From contig NZ_LXEO01000002.1 of assembly GCF_001654865.1 (NCBI RefSeq), forward strand, positions 62,001 to 126,000: 64,000 nt of DNA. Direction: 5' to 3'. This stretch comes from Buttiauxella noackiae ATCC 51607 (lineage in GTDB: Bacteria > Pseudomonadota > Gammaproteobacteria > Enterobacterales > Enterobacteriaceae). Below are positions 31,072-40,707 of the stretch, one piece after another (position 1 is the stretch's first letter; each line of letters begins with the position of its first letter). The notes beneath the pieces were generated by a model that saw nothing but the letters and a program-made list of their open reading frames with translations, was not told where the DNA came from and searched no databases. The position numbers were made by a program, and so were the translations under genes.

Positions 31072-32046
31072 TTACTTAAATCCTACCTTTTCATGCGGTT
31101 CATATACCGTTTCCAGCTCGGCAATCTCTTCAGGTTTTAGCGTTAAATCCACTGCTCCGAGCAAATCATCCAGTTGATGTTCGCGGGAAACGCCAATAAT
31201 CGGCGCGGCAACGCCAGGCTTGCTTAACAGCCATGCCAGCGCGACCTGAGCGCGTGACACGCCTTTATCATCCGCGACATTCGCCAGGCGTTCTGCAATC
31301 ATCGCATCGTTATCCCGACTCCCTTCGTAGAGCGTTTTACCGAACTCATCAGACACCGATCGCGCGGTGGTATCACCCCATGGGCGAGTCAACTTACCGC
31401 GCGCCAGCGGGCTCCATGGGATCACGGCGATCCCCTGTTCGTAGCAAAGCGGCAGCATATCGAGTTCTTCTTCGCGGTAGATCAGATTGTAGTGATCTTG
31501 CATGGTGACGAAACGCGCCCAACCATGTTGATCCTGTAATGCCAGCGCTTGTGCAAACTGGGAACTGTGCATGGACGATGCGCCGATATAGCGGGCTTTC
31601 CCCGCTTTCACCACGTCGTTTAGCGCTTCAAGCGTTTCCTCAATGGGCGTGTTGTAGTCCCAACGGTGGATTTGCAGCAGATCGACATAATCCGTTCCCA
31701 GGCGTCGCAGGCTGTCATCAATCGAACGCAAAATCTGTGCACGCGATAAGCCTTCGGCAAGATCGCCAACCTGATGGTACACCTTAGTGGCCAGTACATA
31801 ATCTTCGCGGCGCATGAAGTCTTTAAGTGCGCGCCCGACAATCTCTTCGCTGCTACCGTCGGAATAGCTATTGGCGGTATCAAAGAAATTAATGCCGTTA
31901 TCGATGGCGTGTTTGATGATGAGGCGACTGCTCTCTTCAGGGAGCGTCCAGGCGTGTTTGCCGCGGTCTGGCTCGCCAAAAGTCATACAACCCAGGCAAA
32001 CGCGGGAAACTTTGAGGTCTGTTTTTCCTAACGTGTTGTAGTGCAT
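31072..32046 (-). CDS. yajO: Aldo/keto reductase YajO
   Basis: NADPH-dependent aldo/keto reductase; in E. coli it has been linked to 1-deoxyxylulose 5-phosphate/thiamine-related reactions, but its true substrate is uncertain. The 324 residues match E. coli YajO. AKR motifs are FFDTANSYSDG (catalytic Asp/Tyr), LATKVYH (Lys), LLQIHRWD (His) and the cofactor stretch PIIGVSREHQLDDLL. Last gene of the minus-strand xseB-ispA-dxs-yajO run, separated from dxs by an ERIC element. Confidence 0.94.
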   Translation of the reverse strand: MHYNTLGKTDLKVSRVCLGCMTFGEPDRGKHAWTLPEESSRLIIKHAIDNGINFFDTANSYSDGSSEEIVGRALKDFMRREDYVLATKVYHQVGDLAEGLSRAQILRSIDDSLRRLGTDYVDLLQIHRWDYNTPIEETLEALNDVVKAGKARYIGASSMHSSQFAQALALQDQHGWARFVTMQDHYNLIYREEELDMLPLCYEQGIAVIPWSPLARGKLTRPWGDTTARSVSDEFGKTLYEGSRDNDAMIAERLANVADDKGVSRAQVALAWLLSKPGVAAPIIGVSREHQLDDLLGAVDLTLKPEEIAELETVYEPHEKVGFK

Positions 32047-32068
32047 GGTTCCACTCCTGCATAATTTT

Positions 32069-32192
32069 ACTCGTCATACTTCGAGCCTCAGGAGTGTTGG
32101 CTGCATTCGTTCACCCCAGTCACTTACTTTAGTAAGCTCCTGGGGATTCTCTCTTTTGCCGCCTTCCTGCAACTCGAATTATTTAGAGAAGT
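32069..32192. repeat. ERIC (IRU) element between dxs and yajO
   Basis: About 124 bases with the typical ends (CGTCATACTTCGAG and CTGCAACTCGAATTATTTAG) and the core inverted repeat CCCCAGTCACTTACTTTAG / AGTAAGCTCCTGGGG at 32114-32145. It matches the well-known ERIC core primer regions. It is transcribed within the dxs-yajO operon and would fold into a long hairpin in the mRNA. Confidence 0.93.
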
Positions 32193-32232
32193 AAGAATCG
32201 GTTATAAGCATAGCAGGAGTGGAGGAGGGGGA

Positions 32233-34095
32233 TTATTTAAGCCAGTCGCGAATCCGGGTTTCCATGCCCTGAACATCCAGGCCGATGGCGGCGCGCGCTT
32301 CTTCCTGAGTGCCTTGCGGAATAAAGTAATCAGGCAGGCCGATATTGAGCACCGGAACCACTTTACGATTAGCCATCAGCACTTCATTGACGCCGCTGCC
32401 AGCACCACCAATGACCGCATTTTCTTCAATCGTCACCAGCGATTCATGACTGGCTGCCAGTTCCAGAATTAAGGCTTCATCGAGTGGTTTCACAAAACGC
32501 ATATCAACCAGCGTGGCGTTAAGTGATTGCGCAACCGCTTGGGCTTCTGGCAACAGAGTGCCGAAGTTCAGCAGTGCGATTTTCTCACCTTCACGTTTCT
32601 TCACGCCTTTACCGATTGGCAGCAATTCCAGGGGTTGCAACTCAGCACCAGTACCATTCCCACGCGGATAACGCACCGCAGATGGGCCTGCGTTGTAGTG
32701 ATAACCGGTGTGCAGCATCTGGCGGCATTCGTTCTCATCACTTGGCGTCATGATGACCATTTCAGGAATGCATCGCAGGAAGGAGATGTCGAACGCGCCC
32801 TGGTGGGTTTGCCCGTCAGCGCCAACAATCCCCGCACGGTCGATGGCAAATAACACCGGCAGCTTCTGGATAGCCACATCGTGAATCACCTGATCGTACG
32901 CACGTTGCAGGAAGGTTGAGTAAATGGCGACAACCGGTTTGTAACCGCCAATGGCAAGACCTGCCGCAAACGTCACGGCGTGCTGTTCAGCAATGGCGAC
33001 ATCAAAATACTGTGATGGATACTGGCGTGAAAACTCCACCATGCCCGAGCCTTCGCGCATCGCAGGCGTAACGGCCATGAGTTTGTCGTCTTTGGCTGCG
33101 GTTTCGCATAGCCAGTTACCAAAGATTTTCGAATAGCTTGGCAGGCCACCCGCAGCTTTCGGCAGTGTGCCGCTTTGCGGGTCAAATTTTGGCACCGCAT
33201 GGAAGCTAATCGGGTCTTTTTCAGCAGGCGCATAACCACGACCTTTTTTAGTCATGATGTGCAGGAACTGCGGGCCGTTCAGGTCACGCATGTTCTTAAG
33301 TGTATTGACCAGGCCGACAACATCGTGTCCATCAACCGGGCCAATATAGTTAAAGCCTAACTCTTCAAACAACGTACCCGGCACCACCATACCTTTCAGG
33401 TGCTCTTCGGTACGTTTGAGCAGTTCTTTAATCGGCGGTACGCCAGAGAACACTTTTTTCCCGCCTTCACGCAGCGAAGAATAAAGTTTCCCGGAAAGCA
33501 ATTGTGCAAGATGATTGTTCAACGCACCGACATTCTCGGAAATCGACATTTCGTTGTCGTTGAGAATGACGAGCATATTTGGGCGAATGTCACCGGCATG
33601 GTTCATCGCTTCAAACGCCATACCTGCGGTAATTGCGCCATCGCCAATCACGCAAACTGTGCGGCGGTCTTTGCCCTCTTTTCCTGCGGCAACAGCAATA
33701 CCGATTCCCGCGCTGATTGAGGTCGACGAGTGGCCCACGCTCAATACGTCATATTCGCTTTCGGCGCGCCACGGGAAGGGGTGTAAGCCGCCTTTCTGGC
33801 GGATTGTGCCAATTTTGTCACGACGGCCAGTAATGATTTTATGCGGATAAGCCTGATGACCGACATCCCAGATTAACTGGTCAAACGGAGTGTTATACAC
33901 ATAGTGGAGCGCCACGGTCAGTTCTACCGTGCCAAGGCCAGAGGCAAAATGCCCGCTGGAACGGCTTACGCTATCGAGCAGGTAACGACGCAGCTCATCA
34001 CAAAGTTTCGGTAAGCTCTCTTTTGGCAACAGGCGTAGCTCAGGGGCTGATTCCACCAGTGCGAGGGTCGGGTATTTGGCAATATCAAAACTCAT
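32233..34095 (-). CDS. dxs: 1-deoxy-D-xylulose-5-phosphate synthase Dxs
   Basis: Thiamine-diphosphate enzyme joining pyruvate and glyceraldehyde 3-phosphate; first step of the MEP isoprenoid pathway, also feeding thiamine and pyridoxal synthesis. 620 residues as in E. coli. The ThDP/Mg motif begins [18 protein letters not shown] and ends with NDNEMSIS; the catalytic Glu is in [16 protein letters not shown]; the C-terminal domain ends with [16 protein letters not shown]-like sequence. It follows ispA by 25 bases in the xseB-ispA-dxs operon. Confidence 0.98.
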   Translation of the reverse strand: MSFDIAKYPTLALVESAPELRLLPKESLPKLCDELRRYLLDSVSRSSGHFASGLGTVELTVALHYVYNTPFDQLIWDVGHQAYPHKIITGRRDKIGTIRQKGGLHPFPWRAESEYDVLSVGHSSTSISAGIGIAVAAGKEGKDRRTVCVIGDGAITAGMAFEAMNHAGDIRPNMLVILNDNEMSISENVGALNNHLAQLLSGKLYSSLREGGKKVFSGVPPIKELLKRTEEHLKGMVVPGTLFEELGFNYIGPVDGHDVVGLVNTLKNMRDLNGPQFLHIMTKKGRGYAPAEKDPISFHAVPKFDPQSGTLPKAAGGLPSYSKIFGNWLCETAAKDDKLMAVTPAMREGSGMVEFSRQYPSQYFDVAIAEQHAVTFAAGLAIGGYKPVVAIYSTFLQRAYDQVIHDVAIQKLPVLFAIDRAGIVGADGQTHQGAFDISFLRCIPEMVIMTPSDENECRQMLHTGYHYNAGPSAVRYPRGNGTGAELQPLELLPIGKGVKKREGEKIALLNFGTLLPEAQAVAQSLNATLVDMRFVKPLDEALILELAASHESLVTIEENAVIGGAGSGVNEVLMANRKVVPVLNIGLPDYFIPQGTQEEARAAIGLDVQGMETRIRDWLK

Positions 34096-34120
34096 TAGAA
34101 ACTCATCGTGGTGTTATTAA

Positions 34121-35020
34121 TTATTTATCACGTTGGATTATATAGCTCGCTAACGCTTCCAGTGCGGTAGTGTCTAACGACTGGCGAGCCAGGCCTTCCA
34201 GCGCCCTGAGAGAATCCTGGTAGAGATCCCAGGCTTTAGCTTTGGCATTTTCAAGCCCCAACAAGGCCGGATAGGTACTTTTACCCAGTTGCTGGTCGGC
34301 GCCCTGGCGTTTACCCAGTGTAGCGGTATCACCAATAACGTCGAGGATATCGTCCTGAACCTGGAATGCCAGGCCGATGCTTTCAGCATAACGGTCAAGC
34401 AACGGCAGGGCAGCACGGCCCGCATCACCTGCGCTCAGCGCGCCCAGACGAACAGAAGCGCGAATTAACGCCCCTGTTTTGTGGCGATGAATGCGCTCAA
34501 GGCTTTGCAGATCCACATGCTTGCCTTCTGCTTCCAGATCCAGTGCCTGGCCGCCACACATTCCGGCAACGCCACTGGCTGTAGCCAGTTCTTTCACCAT
34601 CGCGAGTCGGTCAGCAATAGCGACGCCAGCCATTGGTGCATCACTGAGTATAGAAAATGCCAGTGTTTGTAGGGCATCTCCGGCCAAAATGGCGCTCGCT
34701 TCACCGAATTTGATGTGGCAAGTTGGTTGCCCACGACGCAGATCGTCGTCGTCCATGGCCGGCAAATCATCATGAATCAATGAATAAGCATGGATGCATT
34801 CGATTGCCGCAGCAGGTGCATCCAGCGTCTCTTGCGCTATGCCGAACATTTCCCCGGTCGCGTAGACCAGGAAAGGACGCAGTCTCTTGCCACCAAATAG
34901 TGCGCCATAGTGCATAGCCTCAACCAGAGGAGTGTTCTGAAACGGTAGCGGTGCCAGAAAACGCAGCAGCGCATCGTTGGCCCGCTCGGCGTGGGCCTGC
35001 AACTGATGGTTAAAATCCAT
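34121..35020 (-). CDS. ispA: Farnesyl diphosphate synthase IspA
   Basis: Condenses isopentenyl and dimethylallyl/geranyl diphosphates to farnesyl diphosphate. 299 residues (E. coli 299). The first aspartate-rich motif lies in HDDLPAMDDDDLRRG and the second in QVQDDILDVIGD, with GGKRLRPFL upstream. Directly adjacent to the xseB stop codon, so translation is coupled; dxs follows and supplies the same pathway. Confidence 0.98.
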   Translation of the reverse strand: MDFNHQLQAHAERANDALLRFLAPLPFQNTPLVEAMHYGALFGGKRLRPFLVYATGEMFGIAQETLDAPAAAIECIHAYSLIHDDLPAMDDDDLRRGQPTCHIKFGEASAILAGDALQTLAFSILSDAPMAGVAIADRLAMVKELATASGVAGMCGGQALDLEAEGKHVDLQSLERIHRHKTGALIRASVRLGALSAGDAGRAALPLLDRYAESIGLAFQVQDDILDVIGDTATLGKRQGADQQLGKSTYPALLGLENAKAKAWDLYQDSLRALEGLARQSLDTTALEALASYIIQRDK

Positions 35021-35263
35021 TTACTCGTTATCCGGGGTAAAAGGCTTGAGTGGGGCGTCTTCGCTATCGCTTAGCAGGATTTGTACGCGTTGTTCTGCTT
35101 GCTGCAGTTTCACCTGACCCTGGCGTGCAAGCTGCACTCCACGCTCAAATTCATTTAACGCCTCTTCGAGCGCTAAATCTCCGCTCTCCAGACGAGTAAC
35201 AATCTGCTCAAGCTCCACAAGCGCAGTTTCAAAACTGGCCGGGACTTCGGTTTTTTTCGGCAT
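35021..35263 (-). CDS. xseB: Exonuclease VII small subunit XseB
   Basis: Small helical subunit that joins XseA in the single-strand-specific exonuclease VII. 80 residues as in E. coli, with the family core [20 protein letters not shown] and [17 protein letters not shown], forming a two-helix hairpin. First gene of xseB-ispA-dxs-yajO and divergent from thiI. The ATG at 35263 is followed by the usual MPKK. Confidence 0.96.
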   Translation of the reverse strand: MPKKTEVPASFETALVELEQIVTRLESGDLALEEALNEFERGVQLARQGQVKLQQAEQRVQILLSDSEDAPLKPFTPDNE

Positions 35264-35467
35264 AGTGAATGTCTGACTCTAATAATTTTTGCGACTCTGC
35301 AATGGTAGCGGAAACTGACAAGCAAGTAACCATGAGCATGTTGGTTAGCAGAGGTTAGTGATATACTTGCGCGCCTCGGATGCAGCGGCAACTCGCCGTT
35401 GCAGTTCTTTAAGTCTTCCAGCCCGCATGATTAGTCATGCCTGGCTCATCAACGAATCTAAGCCGCC

Positions 35468-36916
35468 ATGAAGTTTATCATTAAATTGTTCCCGGAAATC
35501 ACCATCAAGAGTCAATCTGTGCGCATACGCTTTATTAAGATGCTCACCGGGAACATTCGCAACGTTTTAAAACACTACGATGAAGATCTGGCGGTTGTTC
35601 GCCACTGGGACAACATTGAAGTTCGCGCTAAAGATGAAAATCAGCGTATCGCCATTCGTGAAGCGTTGACCCGCATTCCCGGTATTCACCATATTCTGGA
35701 AGTTGAAGATGTGCCGTTTACCGATTTGCACAATATCTTCGAGCAGGCGCTGGAGCTTTATCGCGATCAACTGGAAGGCAAAACCTTCTGCGTGCGTGTG
35801 AAACGTCGTGGTAAACATGAGTTTAGCTCGATTGAAGTTGAGCGTTATGTCGGTGGCGGCCTGAATCAACACATTGAATCAGCACGCGTAAAACTGACCA
35901 AGCCAGAAGTTACAGTTAACCTGGAAATTGAAAATGACCGTCTGCTGCTGGTAAAAGGCCGCTATGAAGGTATTGGTGGTTTCCCGATTGGCACCCAGGA
36001 AGATGTGCTGTCTTTGATTTCCGGCGGCTTCGACTCCGGTGTTTCCAGCTATATGCTGATGCGCCGTGGTTGCCGCGTGCATTACTGCTTCTTTAACCTC
36101 GGTGGTGCCGCGCACGAAATCGGCGTTAAACAAGTTGCTCACTATCTGTGGAACCGCTTTGGTAGCTCCCACCGCGTGCGTTTCGTTGCGATCAACTTTG
36201 AGCCGGTCGTTGGCGAGATTCTTGAAAAAGTCGAAGATGGCCAGATGGGCGTGGTGCTCAAACGTATGTTCGTGCGTGCCGCTTCTAAAGTCGCAGAGCG
36301 TTACGGCGTGCAGGCGCTGGTAACCGGCGAAGCACTGGGCCAGGTTTCCAGCCAGACGCTGACTAACCTGCGTTTGATCGACAACGTTTCCGATACGCTG
36401 ATTCTGCGTCCGCTTATCTCTCACGATAAAGAGCACATCATCGATCTTGCGCGTGAAATTGGTACTGCTGACTTTGCGCGTACCATGCCGGAATACTGCG
36501 GCGTGATCTCGAAAAGCCCAACCGTGAAAGCGGTAAAAGCGAAGATTGAAGCCGAAGAAGCCAACTTTGATTTCTCTATTCTGGATCGCGTGGTTGAAGA
36601 AGCGACGAACATTGATATTCGCGAAATCGCCAATCAGACCAAAGAAGTGGTGACAGAAGTTGAAACCGTTGACGCATTTGGCCCGAATGACGTGCTGCTG
36701 GACATTCGTTCTATCGACGAACAGGACGATAAGCCATTTAAGCCAGAAGGCGTGGAAGTGGCATCACTGCCATTCTATAAACTGAGCACCGCATTCGGCG
36801 ATTTGGACCAGAGCAAAAACTATTTGCTGTGGTGCGATCGTGGTGTGATGAGCCGTTTGCAGGCGCTGTATCTGCGTGAACAAGGCTTTAACAACGTTAA
36901 GGTTTATCGCGCTTAA
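35468..36916 (+). CDS. thiI: tRNA sulfurtransferase ThiI
   Basis: Makes 4-thiouridine at position 8 of tRNA and provides sulfur for the thiazole of thiamine. 482 residues, identical in length to E. coli. N-terminal ferredoxin-like and THUMP domains, a PP-loop [11 protein letters not shown] that adenylates tRNA, C344 in PEYCGVIS, and a C-terminal rhodanese domain with persulfide-carrying C456 in LLWCDRG. The stop is followed by a nine-pair terminator stem; beyond it begins an accessory island in place of the yajL gene expected in E. coli. Confidence 0.98.
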   Translation: MKFIIKLFPEITIKSQSVRIRFIKMLTGNIRNVLKHYDEDLAVVRHWDNIEVRAKDENQRIAIREALTRIPGIHHILEVEDVPFTDLHNIFEQALELYRDQLEGKTFCVRVKRRGKHEFSSIEVERYVGGGLNQHIESARVKLTKPEVTVNLEIENDRLLLVKGRYEGIGGFPIGTQEDVLSLISGGFDSGVSSYMLMRRGCRVHYCFFNLGGAAHEIGVKQVAHYLWNRFGSSHRVRFVAINFEPVVGEILEKVEDGQMGVVLKRMFVRAASKVAERYGVQALVTGEALGQVSSQTLTNLRLIDNVSDTLILRPLISHDKEHIIDLAREIGTADFARTMPEYCGVISKSPTVKAVKAKIEAEEANFDFSILDRVVEEATNIDIREIANQTKEVVTEVETVDAFGPNDVLLDIRSIDEQDDKPFKPEGVEVASLPFYKLSTAFGDLDQSKNYLLWCDRGVMSRLQALYLREQGFNNVKVYRA

Positions 36917-36926
36917 GTTATTTGAT

Positions 36927-36953
36927 AAGGGTCTTTCTCTCAGGAAGACCCTT
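36927..36953. terminator. Terminator between thiI and the IclR-type gene
   Basis: AAGGGTCTT (36927-36935) and AAGACCCTT (36945-36953) form a perfect nine-pair stem with a nine-base loop, placed between converging genes. T-runs are short on both sides. Confidence 0.7.
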
Positions 36954-37643
36954 TCACAATTTCAGCGTTGATAGTGCCTGTTTTAATTCCCGCGCAATAT
37001 TTGGAATATCTTCCTTTTCAAAGAACCCCATTGTGACACCAATAGCCAATAGATTGCCTTTACGGTCCGGTATCGGGCAGGCGATTGATTGCGCGCCCGG
37101 AATTCCCTGCGCAGGTTTATAGCGTACGGCATATCCCAGTTTTGTTGTCTCTTCAATTAATTGCTGCTCTCGCTCATTCGCTGGCGTGTAATTGCCAAAG
37201 CACATATACACTTGCCCGGCAGCACTTAAGTGAATTGGGATTGGCGTATTATCACGAAAATCAATTTCGACATTTCGAAAACTGCGGTGATAGTGGCGTA
37301 GAACAAGATTGCCCGATTGAGCAATGACCATACCCGTTGAGAGATTCATCCGATCGCGAAACTCGCACAGCAAGTTGTTGATCAAAGAGAGGGGATCAGT
37401 ATGCGTTGCCGCACTACTTGCGAGCCGCACAATCGTGTCACCCAGGCAGTACTGCCCACTGCCATCCTGAAACAACATTCCCGTCCGGCAAAGTGAAACA
37501 AGATACTTATGCAGACGGCTTTTTGATAAGCCGCAGCCTGCTGCTACATCCGTGGCTCTCGCCCGGCCATGCTGCGTGGCGATGTACTCCATAATGGAGA
37601 CTGCAATATCAACTGAATTAACGCCTTGTGTCGTTTCTGGCAT
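36954..37643 (-). CDS. IclR-family transcriptional regulator
   Basis: A 229-residue regulator. The N-terminal winged helix (about 10-70) contains SVDIAVSIMEYIA, ATDVAAGCGLSKSRLHKYL and YCLGDTIVRLAS; the C-terminal IclR effector domain (about 85-225) contains HLSAAGQVYMCFG and GIPGAQSIACPIPDRKGNLLAIGVTM. The frame continues to a TTG at 37661, but the ATG at 37643 is better placed behind GAGGACGGG. It is divergent from the molybdoenzyme operon and so probably controls it. IclR proteins usually respond to small organic acids or aromatics, so the inducer may be the reductase substrate or a breakdown product (inference). Confidence 0.9.
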   Translation of the reverse strand: MPETTQGVNSVDIAVSIMEYIATQHGRARATDVAAGCGLSKSRLHKYLVSLCRTGMLFQDGSGQYCLGDTIVRLASSAATHTDPLSLINNLLCEFRDRMNLSTGMVIAQSGNLVLRHYHRSFRNVEIDFRDNTPIPIHLSAAGQVYMCFGNYTPANEREQQLIEETTKLGYAVRYKPAQGIPGAQSIACPIPDRKGNLLAIGVTMGFFEKEDIPNIARELKQALSTLKL

Positions 37644-37744
37644 GGTATATCCCGTCCTCAATCCTCGCTGAGTTTATCACTAAACCCCCTGTTATCGATC
37701 CGACTTCACACTCCTTAAACCCTGATTACGGGATTAAACGATCG

Positions 37745-37758
37745 TTGACCTTTCTCAA
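37745..37758. promoter_or_regulatory. FNR-like box upstream of the molybdoenzyme operon
   Basis: TTGAC-CTTT-CTCAA matches the FNR consensus TTGAT-N4-ATCAA at eight of ten bases, with symmetric mismatches. Its centre (37751.5) lies about 42-45 bases before a predicted start following the -10-like ACTAAT at 37784-37789, the usual activating position. Anaerobic activation would suit a DMSO-reductase-type enzyme. Confidence 0.6.
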
Positions 37759-37759
37759 G

Positions 37760-37796
37760 TTCACCATTGGTTTACCGTGATTCACTAATGGTGATT
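37760..37796. promoter_or_regulatory. Repeated operator-like motif in IclR/Mo-enzyme spacer
   Basis: TTCACCATTGG (37760-37770) and TTCACTAATGG (37781-37791... read from 37781) are direct copies at nine of eleven bases, 21 bases (two helical turns) apart. TCACCATT and AATGGTGA (37761-37768, 37787-37794) also form an inverted pair. This is a candidate binding site for the divergent IclR-type regulator, overlapping the operon's -10 region. Confidence 0.45.
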
Positions 37797-37813
37797 AAAA
37801 CAGGAGGTATTTC

Positions 37814-40147
37814 ATGGAAGCGTTGAGCAAATATCGATTACAACGAAGAATGTTACTTAAAGGGATGGGAGTTGTTGGGTTGGCTTCGCTTACACCCTGC
37901 ATGTTGGGTCTACGCCAGGCAAATGGTGAGCCATTGCCACGGGTGCGCCTGAAACTCTCGGATTACAAGACCTACCGTTCCACCTGTGCAATGGAGTGCT
38001 TACATTGCAATTTGACGGCCTTTGTCTGGCAAGACCGGCTGATCAAAATTGAGGCAAGCAAAGATTTCAATGTGAAATGTTGCCTGCGCGGTATTAGCCG
38101 TACCAAATGGGTATATCACCCGCTACGTCTGACCCAGCCACTTTTGCGGACAGGTGAGAAAGGCAAAGGGATTTTTAAACCGATCAGTTGGGATGAAGCT
38201 CTCGATCTTATCGAAAACAAGATTCGTGACACGATTACGGATCATGGCAATGAAGGGCTTTTAATCACCACCCATGCCGGGAATATGGACTCCATCAAGA
38301 ATGATATGGGGAAAGCCTTTTTCGATTATCTGGGAGGATCAACCAAACAGGCTGGGTCTCTTTGTTGTGCAGCGGTGACTGCGGCGATGATACCAATGCT
38401 GGGTCTTCGCTATGCCGATACACGCGATACGATAGCCGACAGCCGTTATATTCTTTGCTGGGGGAATAATCCAGCAGTCACCATGCATGCTTATTTCAAA
38501 AATTACAGTCAGGCCCAGCGCAATGGCGCACGCATGGTGGTTATTGATCCTCGTTTTAATGAAACGGCTGCAAAAGCTGATGAGTGGGTCCCTATTGTTC
38601 CAGGTACGGATATCGCTTTGGCTTTGGGGATGATCAAAATCATCATTGATGAAAAGCGTTATGACGCTGAATTTTTGAGGGCACATACCGGCGCTGTTTA
38701 TCTGGTAGATGCGCAGCAAAAATTATTGCGTGAAAAAGCTGAAGATCCGGATAGCTATCTGGTCTTCGATACCCATAGTCAGAGCGTTGTGCGCCATGAC
38801 TTACCAGGCGTTCTGCCCGCTCTTTTTAGCAACGAATTGCCAGTAGGCAGCGCGTTTACAACCGTTCTTGACCAGATAAAACAAGAAGCAGAGCCCTGGA
38901 ATGTCCAAAGGGTAACTGAAGAAACTGATATTCCTGAACAGACGGTATTGCGCCTTGCACGTGATTACGCCAGCACAACACCTTCGATGATTATCCAGAA
39001 TATGTCGGGTGCGCAGCGCACTGAATTTGGAACTTATGTGGCTGCGAGCCAATTCTATCTGGCATTGCTTACCGGGAATATCGGTAAACGGGGCGCTGGT
39101 GTTTGCGATGCTGGTGGTGCAAGGCAGATGGCTAAGTTTTCCCCGATTATTCCACCTGCACCAAATGCCAAAAAGATCGCGCCAATCCCTGTGTCGAAAA
39201 TTGGGGAATGGGTTGTCCAGCAAAAACCTCATCCTGTTAAGTTCTGGTGGAACATGACGATGGGAGCCATGACTCAACTCCCGAATACCAACCAGGTTCG
39301 TGAAGCCTTCAAAAGCGTTCCTTTTGTTGTGGTTGCGGACAACCTAATGACTTCTTCGGCGCTGTATGCGGATCTGGTGCTTCCGGTAACGACTATTTTT
39401 GAAGACGTGAGCCTGATGGCCGGTGTACGTAGTCATTATGTGCAATTGATGGAAAAGGCCGTGGAACCGCCGGGTGAAGCAAAACCTGACTATTGGATTT
39501 TTGCCCAACTTGCAGAGCGCTTTGGGTTTGGTGAGGTGTTTAACCAGCCAATAGAGCACTACATTGATGCCTGCCTTGAAGGTTCTGGTATTACTCGAGA
39601 GATGCTGGCTCAAGGGCCCGTTCGCCCCACACAGGGCGATTGGATTCCATTCAAAGACGGGCAGTTCCGCACCAGTACCGGCAAAGCAAATCTGTTTATA
39701 GAAGAGTGGCAAAAGAAAAACTTTTCACCGGTGGTCACCTGGAAACAGGTTGCTGAGTCAGTAAAAGGTTCTCCTGAGCTTGCGAAAAAATACCCTCTCA
39801 TGGCGGTGCAACGCAAGTTGGCCCGCAGCGTTCATTCAAGCCACGGTATGAATGAATGGATCCTCGAGGTGCAACGCAACCGTCCAAACGTAATGATTCA
39901 TCCAGATGATGCGCGTTCGCGCAATATCAGCGCTGGCGAATGGGTGGTTGTTTATAACCATCGCGGTGAACATCGGGCAATTGCGGATGTGACCAGCCAT
40001 ATTAAGCGGGGTGTGGTGTCGTTAGATAACGGTTGGTGGGAGCAACAGGGCGGCAGTAGTAGTCATGTGACGAATGATCATGTGGAACCATTAAGCAACG
40101 GACATTGCTGTAACAGCACCTTGGTTGATGTGAGAAGGGAGGCGTAA
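37814..40147 (+). CDS. Molybdopterin oxidoreductase catalytic subunit (DMSO-reductase family, TAT-exported)
   Basis: A 777-residue catalytic subunit of a complex iron-sulfur molybdoenzyme. It begins with a twin-arginine signal (R11-R12 in LQRRMLLKG, followed by a hydrophobic stretch). A [4Fe-4S] motif C58-X3-C62-X2-C65-X24-C90 ends in CLRG. PISWDEALDLIENKI is the usual family anchor. The likely molybdenum-ligand region is GSLCCAAVTAAM with adjacent C184 and C185. The C-terminal MGD-binding domain runs from about 650 (ARSVHSSHGMNEW) to the end, which has a further Cys pair. AGGAGG lies before the ATG. Partner Fe-S and membrane subunits follow. It is related to DmsA/PhsA-type enzymes; the electron acceptor is not identifiable from sequence. 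Confidence 0.88.
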   Translation: MEALSKYRLQRRMLLKGMGVVGLASLTPCMLGLRQANGEPLPRVRLKLSDYKTYRSTCAMECLHCNLTAFVWQDRLIKIEASKDFNVKCCLRGISRTKWVYHPLRLTQPLLRTGEKGKGIFKPISWDEALDLIENKIRDTITDHGNEGLLITTHAGNMDSIKNDMGKAFFDYLGGSTKQAGSLCCAAVTAAMIPMLGLRYADTRDTIADSRYILCWGNNPAVTMHAYFKNYSQAQRNGARMVVIDPRFNETAAKADEWVPIVPGTDIALALGMIKIIIDEKRYDAEFLRAHTGAVYLVDAQQKLLREKAEDPDSYLVFDTHSQSVVRHDLPGVLPALFSNELPVGSAFTTVLDQIKQEAEPWNVQRVTEETDIPEQTVLRLARDYASTTPSMIIQNMSGAQRTEFGTYVAASQFYLALLTGNIGKRGAGVCDAGGARQMAKFSPIIPPAPNAKKIAPIPVSKIGEWVVQQKPHPVKFWWNMTMGAMTQLPNTNQVREAFKSVPFVVVADNLMTSSALYADLVLPVTTIFEDVSLMAGVRSHYVQLMEKAVEPPGEAKPDYWIFAQLAERFGFGEVFNQPIEHYIDACLEGSGITREMLAQGPVRPTQGDWIPFKDGQFRTSTGKANLFIEEWQKKNFSPVVTWKQVAESVKGSPELAKKYPLMAVQRKLARSVHSSHGMNEWILEVQRNRPNVMIHPDDARSRNISAGEWVVVYNHRGEHRAIADVTSHIKRGVVSLDNGWWEQQGGSSSHVTNDHVEPLSNGHCCNSTLVDVRREA

Positions 40148-40149
40148 CT

Positions 40150-40698
40150 ATGGCTAAACAATATGGTTTTCTCATCGATATGAAAAATTGCTATGGCTGC
40201 AAAACTTGCAGCATGGCGTGTAAATCAGAAAACGAAACACCTCTGGGTGTACTTTGGCGACGTGTAAGGGAATGCCGTACGGATGATCCAAACAGTCAGG
40301 CATTTATTACGATGTCCTGTAACCACTGTGACGATCCACAATGCATGAAAGTTTGCCCGGCAAATACCTACCATAAACGTCCTGATGGCATCGTAGTACA
40401 GGATCACGATCGCTGTATTGGTTGCCGTATGTGCATTATGGCTTGTCCCTATAACGCACCCGTGTTTGATCCCAATGAAGGCAAAACGAGTAAATGTAAT
40501 CTTTGTGCCGAGAGGCTAGATGAAGGGTTATTGCCCCGTTGTGTTGAGTCATGCCCAGCAGGTGTACTGCGTTTTGGTGAAATTTCTGCACTACGAGCGG
40601 AGTATCAAACTCCCTGGGAACGGCTGGAAAAACGTTATCACCTGCCAGACCATCGGATCAGTGGGCCAAATATCGTGATCATTCCTGCGGATGAGTAA
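40150..40698 (+). CDS. Four-cluster ferredoxin-like electron-transfer subunit (DmsB/PhsB type)
   Basis: A 182-residue iron-sulfur subunit with 16 cysteines arranged for four [4Fe-4S] clusters: C14/17/20/24 (CYGCKTCSMAC), then CNHCDDPQCMKVC, CIGCRMCIMAC and CNLC...CVESC. It would wire the membrane subunit to the molybdenum subunit. It has no signal peptide of its own and is probably carried across the membrane with the TAT-bearing catalytic subunit, as in DmsAB. The start is two bases after the catalytic subunit's stop, implying tight coupling. Confidence 0.92.
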   Translation: MAKQYGFLIDMKNCYGCKTCSMACKSENETPLGVLWRRVRECRTDDPNSQAFITMSCNHCDDPQCMKVCPANTYHKRPDGIVVQDHDRCIGCRMCIMACPYNAPVFDPNEGKTSKCNLCAERLDEGLLPRCVESCPAGVLRFGEISALRAEYQTPWERLEKRYHLPDHRISGPNIVIIPADE

Positions 40699-40707
40699 GG
40701 GGTTTAT

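Noticed and set aside
35879-36436. A 185-codon minus-strand frame inside thiI
   Set aside because: Antisense to an intact core gene, with no family resemblance or ribosome site.
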